Shown here: piece by piece, positions 6,669 through 15,398 of the stretch
Layout: each line of letters opens with the position of its first letter
Numbering within the stretch: the stretch's first letter is position 1
Source of the DNA: an uncultured Blautia sp.
GTDB lineage: Bacteria; Bacillota; Clostridia; Lachnospirales; Lachnospiraceae
Direction: 5' to 3'
Length of the DNA stretch: 29,239 bases
Assembly (NCBI GenBank): GCA_934358405.1
Contig: CAKRKL010000011.1
Span: forward strand, 1 to 29,239
Made by a program: the position numbers and the translations under genes
Notes under the pieces: model-generated
Seen by the model: only the letters and a program-made list of their open reading frames with translations
Told to the model about the DNA's origin: nothing
Database searches by the model: none

Positions 6669-7901
6669 CTACTCTTCGAACAATTGTATTTTTCCGTATT
6701 CACCATCAAATCCAGGTGTACAGATCACCTCACCGGCTCGTAGTTTCCTGATTCCTGCAGCAATTTTTATGCCGCTTTCTTTTTCTATATCTGCAATAGG
6801 AATTTTCCGCAGAATTTCAAATTCCGAGCCAAATTTCCCAAGCATTTTTTCATATTCTCCGGCTACGGTTTTTGTGGTAACTGCCCTTCCTGTACATGCA
6901 GAAATCACCTCCGGTAAAGGAACAATACTCTCAAATCTTCTGGCATTTTCTTTTACGTACCCTGGTTTACGATCTGCCAGTTCCATAATCCTGTGTTCCA
7001 CTCCGATGGTTATTTTCTTTCCGCATACCGGGCATTTCCCATGATATTTTTCTGTCTCCTCAGGGCTCAGACAGATATTGCATTTCCTGTGTCCATCATA
7101 ATGATATTTTCCCTCTTCCGGAAAAAACTCCAGGGTTCCTTCCAGTCCTTTTCCATGCTGAATTGCGTTATAAAGGTTTTCATAGGAAAGATCAATATTT
7201 AGCAGGGTTGCCTCTCTTCCAAGCTTTGAAGGAGAATGTGCATCTGAATTTGATATGAGCTGAAGGCCATCAAGAGCAGACAAGCGCCAGTTCATAGGTG
7301 GATCAGATGACAATCCTGTTTCCACTGCATGTATATATGGAGTCAGATCCTCGAAGCATTCTTCCATGGTATCAAAGCCTGAAAAGGCCCCAAATAATGC
7401 AAAATGAGGCGTCCATATATGGGCCGGAACAAGCATTCCATCTGAACAGTTTTCCAGAAGCATTTCAAGAAGGTCATGGCAATCCAGCCCTAAAATCGGC
7501 CTTCCGTCTGAACGAATATTTCCGATTTTCTCCAGATTTTCAGCCATTTTATCAGCTGCCTCAATGCCTGGTAAAAACAACACATTATGAATCTTCCGAC
7601 ATTTTCCATTCTTTTTATAAATGGAACTGATTTCACCTGTCACTACAAAGCGCGGAGCCATTCCCGGGAAGTTCCTGGCTTCTTCCAATACATATTCTTC
7701 CTTCAGGCGGTACAGTCCCGCTTCTGCCGGGATTAATTTTTCTTTCAGCTCTTCTCGCCATGAAGGATGGGTAAAATCACCTGTTCCAATTAGTGAAATT
7801 CCCTTTTTTCTGGCCCAGAGGTCCAAATATTCGGGTGTTCCAAGCTTGCTTGTAGCCATAGAATATCTGGAATGAATGTGAAGATCTGCAATTATTTTCA
7901 C
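6669..7901 (-). CDS. Endonuclease Q-like protein (PHP domain plus zinc finger)
   Basis: This 410-residue protein matches the EndoQ/TIGR00375 family. In Thermococcales and some Bacillus, EndoQ nicks DNA 5' to deaminated bases such as hypoxanthine, uracil and xanthine, and to abasic sites. The N-terminal PHP metal site is visible: DLHIHSRYS (D6, H8, H10), GTGDFTHP (39-46) and NSDAHSP (218-224). A C4 zinc finger follows (C274, C277, C290, C293), then a helical C-terminal domain. A plain PHP phosphatase would lack the zinc finger and this length. It is the middle gene of an operon, 22 bases after the HD hydrolase and before the phosphodiesterase. Family assignment is good; activity in this organism is inferred. 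Confidence 0.85.
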   Translation of the reverse strand: MKIIADLHIHSRYSMATSKLGTPEYLDLWARKKGISLIGTGDFTHPSWREELKEKLIPAEAGLYRLKEEYVLEEARNFPGMAPRFVVTGEISSIYKKNGKCRKIHNVLFLPGIEAADKMAENLEKIGNIRSDGRPILGLDCHDLLEMLLENCSDGMLVPAHIWTPHFALFGAFSGFDTMEECFEDLTPYIHAVETGLSSDPPMNWRLSALDGLQLISNSDAHSPSKLGREATLLNIDLSYENLYNAIQHGKGLEGTLEFFPEEGKYHYDGHRKCNICLSPEETEKYHGKCPVCGKKITIGVEHRIMELADRKPGYVKENARRFESIVPLPEVISACTGRAVTTKTVAGEYEKMLGKFGSEFEILRKIPIADIEKESGIKIAAGIRKLRAGEVICTPGFDGEYGKIQLFEE

Positions 7902-7923
7902 TGTATTTTACTCCATTTCCTGT

Positions 7924-8694
7924 CTAAGCAAGGATGCTGTCTCTCATCTGCGAATCCAAAATTTTCATCTTTTCCAAAGTGTCTTTTTCCTTATAATCCA
8001 ATCTCCATATAATCCTGGAAATATAATCCTCTTCTTTCATAATTTGCCATGTTTCCCTGAAATTCAGGTCATAATACTGAGCCACATAGGACACCCAGTA
8101 GTCCACAGGTGTAACACGGTTCGAAGACAAAACAGCTTCTTTTTTCAGACAGGATTCCCATACCTTAGGCGAAATCAATCCCTCTCCGGCTTTTTCCTTG
8201 GGGACTCCAATCATTGCTTCAACCGATTCCTCCAGTTTCACCCTGCAATTGTCTAATTTATCTGCATCACGAATCATTTTTGAATGAAATAGAATTCTTT
8301 CGTCTTCAATTCCCTCCAGTTTAAAATCACTGTGTTTCGCAATTGCAGTATGAATAATCTCATCATATTCTGCTGTGGGAAGGAACCTGCGGATCATGGG
8401 GTTTTCTCCCTCAAAAAGCAGCTGTGCGCCAAAGGCAGCATGATCCATAGTGTCCGGAGAAAAGCTATTGTACAAACGCAGCTGTTCAAACCTTCCAATA
8501 TCATGAAGCAGCGCAATCAGCTCTGCAAGCTGCTGGTCATCTTCGTTCAGATTCATTCTGTTTCCAATTTCGCGGGCACTTTTTACCACACCATAAGTAT
8601 GGACAATTTTTAATTTAATTTTCTCATCTTCTCTGTTATATTCGTTTAAATACTCTTCAAATGCAGCTTTTGCCTGTTTAAAGTCCAGCTTCAC
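7924..8694 (-). CDS. HD-domain phosphohydrolase
   Basis: A 256-residue protein with an HD superfamily metal site: IVHTYGVV (H), ALLHDIGRFEQL (HD), AAFGAQLLFE, IAKHSD and MIRDADKLDN. Such proteins hydrolyse phosphate esters of nucleotides or related molecules; the substrate is not evident. I start it at the GTG at 8694 because AGGAAGGAG lies eight bases upstream and because the promoter at 8749-8777 is inside the longer frame (to 8760). It leads an operon with EndoQ and a phosphodiesterase, so a nucleotide-cleaning role linked to DNA repair is plausible but unproven. Confidence 0.85.
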   Translation of the reverse strand: MKLDFKQAKAAFEEYLNEYNREDEKIKLKIVHTYGVVKSAREIGNRMNLNEDDQQLAELIALLHDIGRFEQLRLYNSFSPDTMDHAAFGAQLLFEGENPMIRRFLPTAEYDEIIHTAIAKHSDFKLEGIEDERILFHSKMIRDADKLDNCRVKLEESVEAMIGVPKEKAGEGLISPKVWESCLKKEAVLSSNRVTPVDYWVSYVAQYYDLNFRETWQIMKEEDYISRIIWRLDYKEKDTLEKMKILDSQMRDSILA

Positions 8695-8748
8695 TATGTG
8701 ATCTCCTTCCTGTATCTTGGAATATGTAAAAAAGCATACTACCCTTTC

Positions 8749-8777
8749 ATTATAAACCACCCTATTTTCTTTTCCAA
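8749..8777 (-). promoter_or_regulatory. Promoter of the HD-EndoQ-phosphodiesterase operon
   Basis: Minus strand TTGGAA, 17-base spacer, TATAAT. It ends about 55 bases before the GTG at 8694. Confidence 0.7.
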
Positions 8778-8795
8778 TACTCTCCTTCGCATTTC

Positions 8796-8890
8796 AAAAT
8801 TATTTTTCAAACACACCTTAAAGAATAGTCAAGCGGATATTCCAGGTCCGCTTCGCTGCCTGCTCATAACCGAATAACTGCTTCGCAGTT
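8796..8890. repeat. Intergenic repeat region, copy C
   Basis: A repeat core (8796-8821, ATTTTTCAAACAC, about 20/26 to copy B) is followed by CAAGCGGATATTC (8830-8842, exact in copy D). A small hairpin follows, AACTGC with GCAGTT (8876-8890). No coding potential is seen. It lies just upstream of the araC promoter. Confidence 0.5.
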
Positions 8891-8903
8891 TATCAGAAGG
8901 AGC

Positions 8904-8932
8904 TTGCACCATCTCTGTCCGTAACGTATAAT
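8904..8932 (+). promoter_or_regulatory. Promoter of the AraC-family gene
   Basis: TTGCAC (8904-8909), a 17-base spacer and a perfect TATAAT (8927-8932), about 35 bases before the start codon. Confidence 0.7.
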
Positions 8933-8966
8933 ATGAGCAACGGCACACATTGTCCATAAGGAGGTT

Positions 8967-9866
8967 ATGATGGCAGAAAAGAAGACAGAAATCTCTCCAA
9001 ATGTTGATGAAACCATGAAAGAGCTTGAAACCCATGGTTCTTTTGAGCTGCCGGTTGAAACCTATACGGATAATTGTGTAATTTTCCGTTCCCTTTATAA
9101 TCACTGGCACAAAGAAATGGAAATCATCTGCATTGACCAGGGAAATGGCCTTGCCAGACTGAACCGGGAAACACTGCGTCTGAAGGAAGGAGATCTTCTT
9201 ATCGTAAACAGTGGTGTACTTCATGGAATCAAATCAGATTCCCGACATATTTTGTACTACAGAAGTGTTGTGTTTGACCTTAGTTTTCTTGCTGGACCTG
9301 CGGGAGACCTCTGCCAGGAAAAGGTCATTTCTCTTCTTCTGGAAAACCGTGCGGAATTTACTCATCTGATCACCCGGTCTCACAAAAACTACAATAATAT
9401 TTTCCGCCTTTTCTGTGAGATCCATCAGTGTCACAGGGACAAGCCCTCCTTTTATTATATGAAGCTAAAGGGACTTTTTTATGGGCTTTTCTATGAGATG
9501 CTTGCAGGAAATTACATTATTACTACAGACGCTGAACAGAACAGGAATCTTGTATCCATAAAAAACGTGCTGGATTATATCAGTTCCCACTATCGGGAGC
9601 CTTTATCTGTTAAAGAATTGTCAGGGCTGTCCAACTACAGTGAGTTTTATTTTATGAAGCTTTTTAAGCAGTATACCGGAAAAACTGTTGCTGCTTACCT
9701 GAATGATTACAGGCTTGAGAAGGCAAAATCCCTGCTTTTGCACACAACTGCCTCTGTCACGGATATTGCACTTGATGTAGGCTTTAACAACACCAGCTAT
9801 TTTATAAAAAAATTCCAGGAAGCGAACCAGCTTTCCCCTCATAAATTCCGCAAAAAAATGTCATAA
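8967..9866 (+). CDS. AraC-family transcriptional regulator with cupin sensor domain
   Basis: The N-terminal half (about residues 40-130) is a cupin-like ligand domain (YNHWHKEMEIICIDQGNGLA, GDLLIVNSGVLHGI), typical of AraC regulators that sense sugars or similar small molecules. The C-terminal 100 residues carry two helix-turn-helix motifs (LSVKELSGLSNYSEFYFMKL and SVTDIALDVGFNNTSYFIKK). Two adjacent ATGs are possible. AAGGAGG at 8958-8964 is two bases from 8967 and five from 8970, so 8970 may be the true start. It lies 89 bases before glycogen phosphorylase on the same strand and may control that gene, though the ligand is unknown. Confidence 0.88.
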   Translation: MMAEKKTEISPNVDETMKELETHGSFELPVETYTDNCVIFRSLYNHWHKEMEIICIDQGNGLARLNRETLRLKEGDLLIVNSGVLHGIKSDSRHILYYRSVVFDLSFLAGPAGDLCQEKVISLLLENRAEFTHLITRSHKNYNNIFRLFCEIHQCHRDKPSFYYMKLKGLFYGLFYEMLAGNYIITTDAEQNRNLVSIKNVLDYISSHYREPLSVKELSGLSNYSEFYFMKLFKQYTGKTVAAYLNDYRLEKAKSLLLHTTASVTDIALDVGFNNTSYFIKKFQEANQLSPHKFRKKMS

Positions 9867-9903
9867 CAGAACAGTTTTGTTGTATTTTTCTTTCAACCGC
9901 ATA

Positions 9904-9942
9904 TGCTAATATAATACCATCAAACACAGGTAAGCGCTTTTG
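9904..9942 (+). promoter_or_regulatory. Extended -10 promoter and cre-like site before glgP
   Basis: TGCTAATAT at 9904-9912 is an extended -10 element (TG-n-TAATAT), with TATAAT overlapping at 9910-9915 and no good -35. Downstream at 9929-9942, GGTAAGCGCTTTTG fits the CcpA cre consensus TGWAARCGYTWNCW at 11 of 14 positions, with the AAGCGCTT core intact. A LacI/CcpA-type protein bound there would block early transcription. Confidence 0.5.
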
Positions 9943-9955
9943 AAAGGAGAATATT

Positions 9956-12214
9956 ATGGAAGCATTAAAAACAATGATTCAGGACATGTTCCACAAGGAT
10001 TGCAGCGCGTGTACAGATCAGGAAGTATACGAAGCACTTCTCACATATACCAAAAAACAGCTGGCTGCAAAAGGATACCACGACGGCAAGAAGAAAATTT
10101 ATTATATTTCCGCAGAGTTTCTTATCGGAAAGCTTCTTTCCAACAATCTGATCAACCTTGGTATCTATGATGAGGTTGCACAGTTCTTAAAAGAAAATGG
10201 CAAATCCCTGGCAGAGATCGAATCTGTTGAACCGGAACCATCTCTTGGAAACGGAGGACTTGGACGTCTGGCAGCTTGCTTTTTGGATTCTATCGCAACC
10301 CTTGGCCTTCCTGGAGAGGGAATTGGACTGAACTATCATCTTGGTCTTTTTAAACAGGTTTTTGAGGACAATCTTCAGCATGAGGTTCCAAACCCATGGA
10401 TCACTCCAGACTCCTGGCTGACTGCCACAGATGTGACCTACATGGTTCCATTCAGAGGCTTTTCCCTGAAATCTACTATGTATAATATCGACGTTGCAGG
10501 CTATGAAAACAAAGCAATTCATCTTCGTCTTTTTGATATTGATCTTGCTGATGAGTCTATGGTTCATGACGGAATTGCCTTCAATAAAAAAGATATTTTA
10601 CACAATCTGACACTGTTTCTGTATCCGGATGACAGTGATGAGGATGGACGTAAGCTCCGTGTTTACCAGCAATATTTCATGGTAAGCAATGCGGCTCAGC
10701 TCATTCTGGATGAGGCAGTTTCCAAGGGATGCAATCTCCATGATCTTGCTGATTATGCGGTTGTTCAGATCAATGATACTCACCCAAGTATGATCATTCC
10801 TGAGTTTATTCGCCTTCTTGGTGAGCGCGGAATTGACTTTGATGAAGCAGCTGAAATTGTTTCCCATGTATGTGCATATACCAACCATACAATTCTTGCC
10901 GAAGCTCTTGAGAAATGGCCAATCCATTATCTGGAGGACATTGTTCCGCAGCTTGTTCCGATCATCCGCAAGCTGGATGAAAAGGTGAAAGCAAAATATC
11001 CGGCTGAGAATCTCGCTATTATTGACAGCAATAATCTGGTACACATGGCTCACATGGATATTCATTACGGATTCTCCATCAATGGTGTTGCAGCTCTTCA
11101 TACAGAAATTCTGAAGAACTCTGAGCTTCACCAGTTTTATGAGATCTATCCTGAAAAATTCAATAATAAGACCAATGGTATTACATTCCGCAGATGGCTG
11201 ATGTACTGCAACCAGCCGCTTGCAAAATATATTTCTTCTCTTATCGGAGATGGATACAAGAAAAATGCAGATGAGCTGAAGAAGCTTCTGGCTTTCAAGG
11301 ATAACAAAGAAGTTCTGGATCAGCTTCTTGCTATTAAGGCTGATGCAAAGAAAATCTGCAAGGATTTCGTTTTGGAAAATACCGGTATTGAAATTGATGA
11401 AAACAGCGTTTTTGATATCCAGATCAAGAGACTTCATGAGTACAAACGTCAGCAGCTGAATGCTTTATATATCATTTACAAATATCTGGAAATTAAAGGC
11501 GGCAAGAAGCCAGAAAGACCTATTACTTTTATTTTTGGTGCAAAAGCAGCTCCTGCTTATTATATCGCTAAGGATATTATCCACCTGCTTCTGACTCTGG
11601 AAACTCTGATCAAAAATGACCCGGATGTTGCTCCTTACATGAAGCTTGTTATGGTTGAAAACTACAATGTCAGTGCAGCTGAGAAGCTGATCCCGGCTTG
11701 TGATATTTCTGAGCAGATTTCTCTTGCATCTAAGGAAGCCAGCGGTACCGGAAACATGAAATTTATGTTAAACGGTGCAGTTACTCTTGGTACAATGGAT
11801 GGTGCTAACGTGGAAATCAGTGACCTGGTTGGCAAGGATAACATCTACATCTTCGGAGAATCCAGTGATGAGATTATTAAGCATTATGAGAATGCTGATT
11901 ATAATTCTCGTGCCATTTATGAAGGTGATGCTGATATTAAAAAGTATGTGGATTTCATTGTCAGCGAGCCTATGCTGAAGCTTGGAAAAGAGGATCATCT
12001 GAGAAACTTCTACAATGAGCTTCTGAACAAAGACTGGTTCATGACTCTGCTGGATCTTAAGGATTATATTAAGGTTAAAGATCAGGTATTTGCAGATTAC
12101 GAGGATCGCAGCGCATGGGCGAATAAGATGCTCGTAAATATTGGAGAAGCCGGATTCTTCTCTTCTGACAGAACAATTGAACAGTATAATAAGGATATCT
12201 GGCATTTAAACTAA
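9956..12214 (+). CDS. glgP: Glycogen/maltodextrin phosphorylase
   Basis: This GT35 enzyme releases glucose-1-phosphate from glycogen or maltodextrin with inorganic phosphate and PLP. At 752 residues it is shorter than E. coli GlgP or MalP (about 800), as is usual in clostridia. Motifs: [21 protein letters not shown] near residue 90, a NDTHPSM stretch, the [12 protein letters not shown] phosphate-site region, and the PLP-binding lysine K602 in [13 protein letters not shown]. It has a strong ribosome site (GAAAGGAG). No glycogen synthase or branching enzyme is nearby, so it may act on stored glycogen or imported maltodextrin. The upstream cre-like site suggests carbon catabolite control. A weak hairpin (AGGCT/AGCCT then TTTT, 12248-12265) follows it. 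Confidence 0.96.
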   Translation: MEALKTMIQDMFHKDCSACTDQEVYEALLTYTKKQLAAKGYHDGKKKIYYISAEFLIGKLLSNNLINLGIYDEVAQFLKENGKSLAEIESVEPEPSLGNGGLGRLAACFLDSIATLGLPGEGIGLNYHLGLFKQVFEDNLQHEVPNPWITPDSWLTATDVTYMVPFRGFSLKSTMYNIDVAGYENKAIHLRLFDIDLADESMVHDGIAFNKKDILHNLTLFLYPDDSDEDGRKLRVYQQYFMVSNAAQLILDEAVSKGCNLHDLADYAVVQINDTHPSMIIPEFIRLLGERGIDFDEAAEIVSHVCAYTNHTILAEALEKWPIHYLEDIVPQLVPIIRKLDEKVKAKYPAENLAIIDSNNLVHMAHMDIHYGFSINGVAALHTEILKNSELHQFYEIYPEKFNNKTNGITFRRWLMYCNQPLAKYISSLIGDGYKKNADELKKLLAFKDNKEVLDQLLAIKADAKKICKDFVLENTGIEIDENSVFDIQIKRLHEYKRQQLNALYIIYKYLEIKGGKKPERPITFIFGAKAAPAYYIAKDIIHLLLTLETLIKNDPDVAPYMKLVMVENYNVSAAEKLIPACDISEQISLASKEASGTGNMKFMLNGAVTLGTMDGANVEISDLVGKDNIYIFGESSDEIIKHYENADYNSRAIYEGDADIKKYVDFIVSEPMLKLGKEDHLRNFYNELLNKDWFMTLLDLKDYIKVKDQVFADYEDRSAWANKMLVNIGEAGFFSSDRTIEQYNKDIWHLN

Positions 12215-12287
12215 ACAAACAAGTCTGATTTATCAGTAAAATGCAGCAGGCTCTGTAAGCCTTTTGATATCCTCAGAAAGGAATTTT

Positions 12288-12926
12288 ATGACCAAAGAAG
12301 AACTTGCTCTTGAAGTGATAAATCGATTAAAAAAGGAATACCCCCTTGCAGACTGTACACTGGATTATGACCAGGCGTGGAAGCTTCTGGTAAGCGTTCG
12401 CCTGGCCGCACAGTGCACAGATGCACGGGTAAATGTTGTAGTTCAGGATCTGTATGCCAGGTATCCGGATGTTGCCTCACTTGCCGCTGCTACACCAGAA
12501 GAAATTGAGGCAATTGTAAAGCCCTGTGGCCTGGGAAAAAGTAAAGCGCGTGATATCAGTGCCTGCATGAAAATCCTTCATGATAAATATCAGGATAATG
12601 TTCCCTGCGATTTTGATGCATTGCTGTCCCTTCCAGGGGTCGGACGTAAAAGTGCCAACCTGATTATGGGGGATGTATTTGGTAAGCCTGCAATTGTTAC
12701 AGATACACACTGCATCCGCCTTACCAACCGGATTGGTCTTGTAGATAATATCAAGGATCCGAAAAAAGTAGAAATGGCACTTTGGAAAATCATTCCGCCT
12801 GAAGAAGGCAATGATTTCTGCCATCGCCTGGTCAATCACGGACGTGAAGTCTGTACTGCAAGAACCAAGCCTTACTGTGACAGATGCTGTCTGACAGATA
12901 TCTGTGCCAAAAACGGAGTCAATTAA
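12288..12926 (+). CDS. nth: Endonuclease III (base excision repair DNA glycosylase/AP lyase)
   Basis: Nth removes oxidised pyrimidines from DNA and cuts the abasic site. This 212-residue protein has the helix-hairpin-helix motif LPGVGRKSANLIM with the catalytic lysine, the catalytic aspartate in VTDTHC, and four cysteines for a [4Fe-4S] cluster near the C-terminus. The first Cys spacing is one residue longer than the usual C-x6-C (CTARTKPYC), followed by x2 and x5. The start is the ATG at 12288 with AGAAAGGA just upstream, rather than the earlier in-frame TTG. It follows glgP with a weak hairpin between, so its transcription may be partly read-through. Confidence 0.94.
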   Translation: MTKEELALEVINRLKKEYPLADCTLDYDQAWKLLVSVRLAAQCTDARVNVVVQDLYARYPDVASLAAATPEEIEAIVKPCGLGKSKARDISACMKILHDKYQDNVPCDFDALLSLPGVGRKSANLIMGDVFGKPAIVTDTHCIRLTNRIGLVDNIKDPKKVEMALWKIIPPEEGNDFCHRLVNHGREVCTARTKPYCDRCCLTDICAKNGVN

Positions 12927-12969
12927 AAAAATCACCGGAAAGCTTTTCACTGCTCTCCGGTGATTTTTT
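12926..12969. terminator. Bidirectional terminator between nth and the ABC permease
   Basis: AATCACCGGA (12930-12939) pairs with TCCGGTGATT (12956-12965). A-rich sequence on the left and T7 on the right make it work in both directions. The permease stop (12947-12949) lies in the loop. Confidence 0.85.
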
Positions 12970-13720
12970 TCAGAAAAAACAAAAATATTTTTTCAAAAAT
13001 CAGGCTTACAAATATAATTACCATAGTCCATGCAAACAGATCAGGAGTTTCCAGATATACCTTGGACTTATATAATTTTTCCCCAATGGATCCTGTAGGA
13101 ATTCCAATTACTTCAGCGGCAATTCCGGCTTTCCAGCAAAGACCAAGACCAAGCTTACAGGCTGTAACAGCATATGGCATAACCTGGGAAAGATATACGA
13201 ATTCCACCTTTTTCACAAGCCCGGCACCAAAGGAATCTGCCATTTCCAGAAGCTGTTTGTCTGTCTGTCTCATTCCTGCCAGAAGATTTGTGTAAATCAC
13301 AGGAAAAACCATCAAAAAAGAAATAAAAACGGACAAATTTCTGGATGGGATCCAGATCAGGCAGAGAATAATAAAGGATGCAACAGGCGTAGCCTTAATC
13401 ACTGTGATCAAAGGCTCCATCAGAATCTCCACTGCAAAAAAAACATAAGAAAGTGCAGCAAGCAGAGTTCCGAAAAGCAAAGCAAGAGTAAAGCCTAAAA
13501 TAATCCTTCCAAAGCTAAACCCAATGGATTTCCAGAAATCTGCTGTTATAATCAACTGACCAAGTCTTTTTATAACAGAAACAGGAGATGCCAAAAGGAT
13601 CTCCTGTTTCAGCCACATACTGGCAAGCTGCCAGATCAATATCCAGACAGCAGCAGCCAGTATTTTATAAAATATTCCATGTTTTTTCCTGTAATTAGCG
13701 TTTATAATAGAAGTCCTCAT
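12947..13720 (-). CDS. ABC transporter permease (nitrate/sulfonate/taurine-type)
   Basis: A 257-residue inner-membrane component with about six hydrophobic segments and the EAA-like loop EMADSFGAGLVKKVEFVYLSQVMPYA that contacts the ATPase. It belongs to the SsuC/TauC/ThiX-type branch. I start it at the ATG at 13720, which has GGAGGT ten bases upstream; it overlaps the end of the binding-protein gene by 26 bases. It is the last gene before a terminator, and no ATPase gene is nearby. The substrate cannot be read from the sequence; organic sulfonates, thiamine precursors or similar are candidates. Confidence 0.88.
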   Translation of the reverse strand: MRTSIINANYRKKHGIFYKILAAAVWILIWQLASMWLKQEILLASPVSVIKRLGQLIITADFWKSIGFSFGRIILGFTLALLFGTLLAALSYVFFAVEILMEPLITVIKATPVASFIILCLIWIPSRNLSVFISFLMVFPVIYTNLLAGMRQTDKQLLEMADSFGAGLVKKVEFVYLSQVMPYAVTACKLGLGLCWKAGIAAEVIGIPTGSIGEKLYKSKVYLETPDLFAWTMVIIFVSLIFEKIFLFFLKKITGEQ

Positions 13721-14714
13721 CTGGTAACTGACCTCCGATGATTTCCGGATTTTGTTCATTGAGTGTGTTCAGATAACCGGAGAGAATGGTCTGCATTTCA
13801 TCACCTTCCAGAAATACAATACTGCATTTCGGAATAGCTTTTACAGCTACCTCAGCCGGAATGATATCATGATCTCCAATAATCTTTGCAGCCGCTTCAT
13901 TATCTGAGTTCACAAATTCCACAGAGTCTTTATATGCATCCATAAAAGCATCTACATCTGCTTCATGCTCCTTCAGATAGTCATTTCTTACAACCACAAC
14001 ACCCGTTACCAGTTTGCTTCCATCTGTAGCAGAAGACTCCCAAAGTTCATTCAGATCCAGTGCAACCCGAAGCTTCTCATTTTTCATAAGTGCTGTGGTC
14101 ACAAAGGGCTGTGGCAAAAGTCCAACTGCAGTCTGATCCTCAGCAAGAGCAGCAACCACCTCTGCATGCTCAGATTTATATTCTATGGTTACATCTTTCT
14201 TTGGGTCCAATCCGTTGGCTTCCAGAACAGAATTCAAAGCATATTCCGGAGTAGCTCCCTTACCACTGGCATAAATGGTTTTTCCCTTCAGATCTTCCAC
14301 TGACTGAATAGAATCTCCGTTTTCCACAAGGTAAAGAACTCCAAGGGTATTTACCGCCAGCACACTGATATTTTTGTCTGTTTTCTGATATAAAACAGCG
14401 GCAAGATTAGACGGAACTGCCGCAATGTCAACCTGTCCCTGAACAATCATAGGAACAATTTCATCCGGTGCTGCTACGATAGAAAATTCATAATCGTCAT
14501 CATCCAGAAGCTGTGCCATTCCCATTGATGTAGGTCCCTTAAGCGCTCCGATTTTCATAACAGAGTCATCAGGAGCAGCCTGGTTATCGTCTGTATTTTC
14601 AGTCTGGTCCTCTTGCTCCGCTGCTAATACCTGATTTACGCTTCCGATACTTCCTGCCATTGTTCCCACACTAAGTGCTGCTGCCATAAGCCATGATAAT
14701 GTTCTTCTCTTCAT
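13695..14714 (-). CDS. Secreted ABC substrate-binding protein (NMT1/SsuA-like)
   Basis: A 339-residue extracytoplasmic binding protein with the NMT1-like fold: MKIGALKGPTSMGMAQLL at the start of the mature domain, VDIAAVPSNLAAVLYQK, and DLKGKTIYASGKGATPEYAL. The signal peptide (residues about 1-32) ends in VLAAEQ and looks like a type I cleavage site. No lipobox cysteine is present, although Gram-positive binding proteins are normally lipid-anchored. An acidic, low-complexity linker follows. The ATG at 14714 has AAAGGA six bases upstream; the longer frame to 14789 has no such site. The permease overlaps its 3' end by 26 bases. Ligand unknown. Confidence 0.87.
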   Translation of the reverse strand: MKRRTLSWLMAAALSVGTMAGSIGSVNQVLAAEQEDQTENTDDNQAAPDDSVMKIGALKGPTSMGMAQLLDDDDYEFSIVAAPDEIVPMIVQGQVDIAAVPSNLAAVLYQKTDKNISVLAVNTLGVLYLVENGDSIQSVEDLKGKTIYASGKGATPEYALNSVLEANGLDPKKDVTIEYKSEHAEVVAALAEDQTAVGLLPQPFVTTALMKNEKLRVALDLNELWESSATDGSKLVTGVVVVRNDYLKEHEADVDAFMDAYKDSVEFVNSDNEAAAKIIGDHDIIPAEVAVKAIPKCSIVFLEGDEMQTILSGYLNTLNEQNPEIIGGQLPDEDFYYKR

Positions 14715-14838
14715 AGGATGTCCTTTCCGGATCACATTTTGGATCCAGCACGTTTTTACGGATTCTGCTGCCAGCCTCTGCCGCAGCATTCAGATATTTG
14801 TTTCTGAGGTTTATAGCAGAAATATAGATTGCCGGAAA

Positions 14839-15276
14839 TCATGACTTATACTGTCTGAAGAAAAGTGTAAGACTATCCAGGGCTTTCGCCAGTACAAGTG
14901 CTTCATTCTCATCCAGCACATCCAGCACTGCATCAGTCATCTTGCGATGAAATTCTGCATGATGATGATATGCTTTTCTTCCTTTCAGGGTAAGATGGAT
15001 AAATACTACGCGCCTGTCCTGTTCACTTCTCTCTCTTGTGGCGTACCCCTTCTTCACAAGACTGTTCATAGAGGTGGTCAGAGAGCCTACCGTGATATTC
15101 AGCTTAGCAGCAATGTCCGACATTTTGTTTCCGCCAAGACCTACTGCCTCGATAATATGCATATCATTATTCGTGATGTCTTTGTATTCTTCCGTAATGA
15201 TTGCCTGCTCTTCTAACTCCATAATCTCGTTAAACAGATGTACCAGTACATCATTAATAACTTTCTTGTTTTCCAC
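14839..15276 (-). CDS. MarR-family regulator, probably FabT-like
   Basis: A 145-residue winged-helix MarR protein: MSDIAAKLNITVGSLTTSMNSL is the recognition region and RSEQDRRVVFIHLTLKGRKAY the wing. Its length and position beside the fab cluster match FabT, which represses fatty acid synthesis genes in streptococci with acyl-ACP as co-repressor. In streptococci fabT is near the start of the cluster; here it is at the distal end, 122 bases after accDA. The GTG at 15276 has AGGAGAG six bases upstream and is preferred over the TTG at 15309. A FabT-type operator before fabH (24822-24838) supports the assignment, but direct proof is lacking, so I give no gene symbol. Confidence 0.82.
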   Translation of the reverse strand: MENKKVINDVLVHLFNEIMELEEQAIITEEYKDITNNDMHIIEAVGLGGNKMSDIAAKLNITVGSLTTSMNSLVKKGYATRERSEQDRRVVFIHLTLKGRKAYHHHAEFHRKMTDAVLDVLDENEALVLAKALDSLTLFFRQYKS

Positions 15277-15364
15277 GCTCTTCTCTCCTGCATATGCGCT
15301 GTCACTCAAAGGGGGACAGCAGTTCTATATTTTCTGTATAGCTTCCAAGCAAATATTTACGGTA

Positions 15365-15373
15365 AGTATATCA
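15365..15373 (-). promoter_or_regulatory. Extended -10 promoter of the MarR/FabT-like gene
   Basis: Minus strand TGATATACT (TG-n-TATACT) lies about 90 bases before the GTG start. The 12-base string TGTGATATACTT is shared exactly with the fabH promoter. No good -35 is seen here and no TTTGA/TCAAA palindrome; TTACGGTAA (15357-15365) just downstream is a short dyad that could be an alternative operator. Confidence 0.5.
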
Positions 15374-15398
15374 CAATCTGGCATGTTTTTCTATAATT

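Noticed and set aside
8695..8760. N-terminal extension of the HD hydrolase from 8760
   Set aside because: The extension contains the TATAAT of the operon's promoter; the GTG at 8694 has a strong ribosome site.
10598..11437. 279-codon open frame antisense to glgP
   Set aside because: It lies wholly inside the highly conserved phosphorylase gene, has no ribosome site or recognisable domain, and its composition follows from the codon use of glgP.
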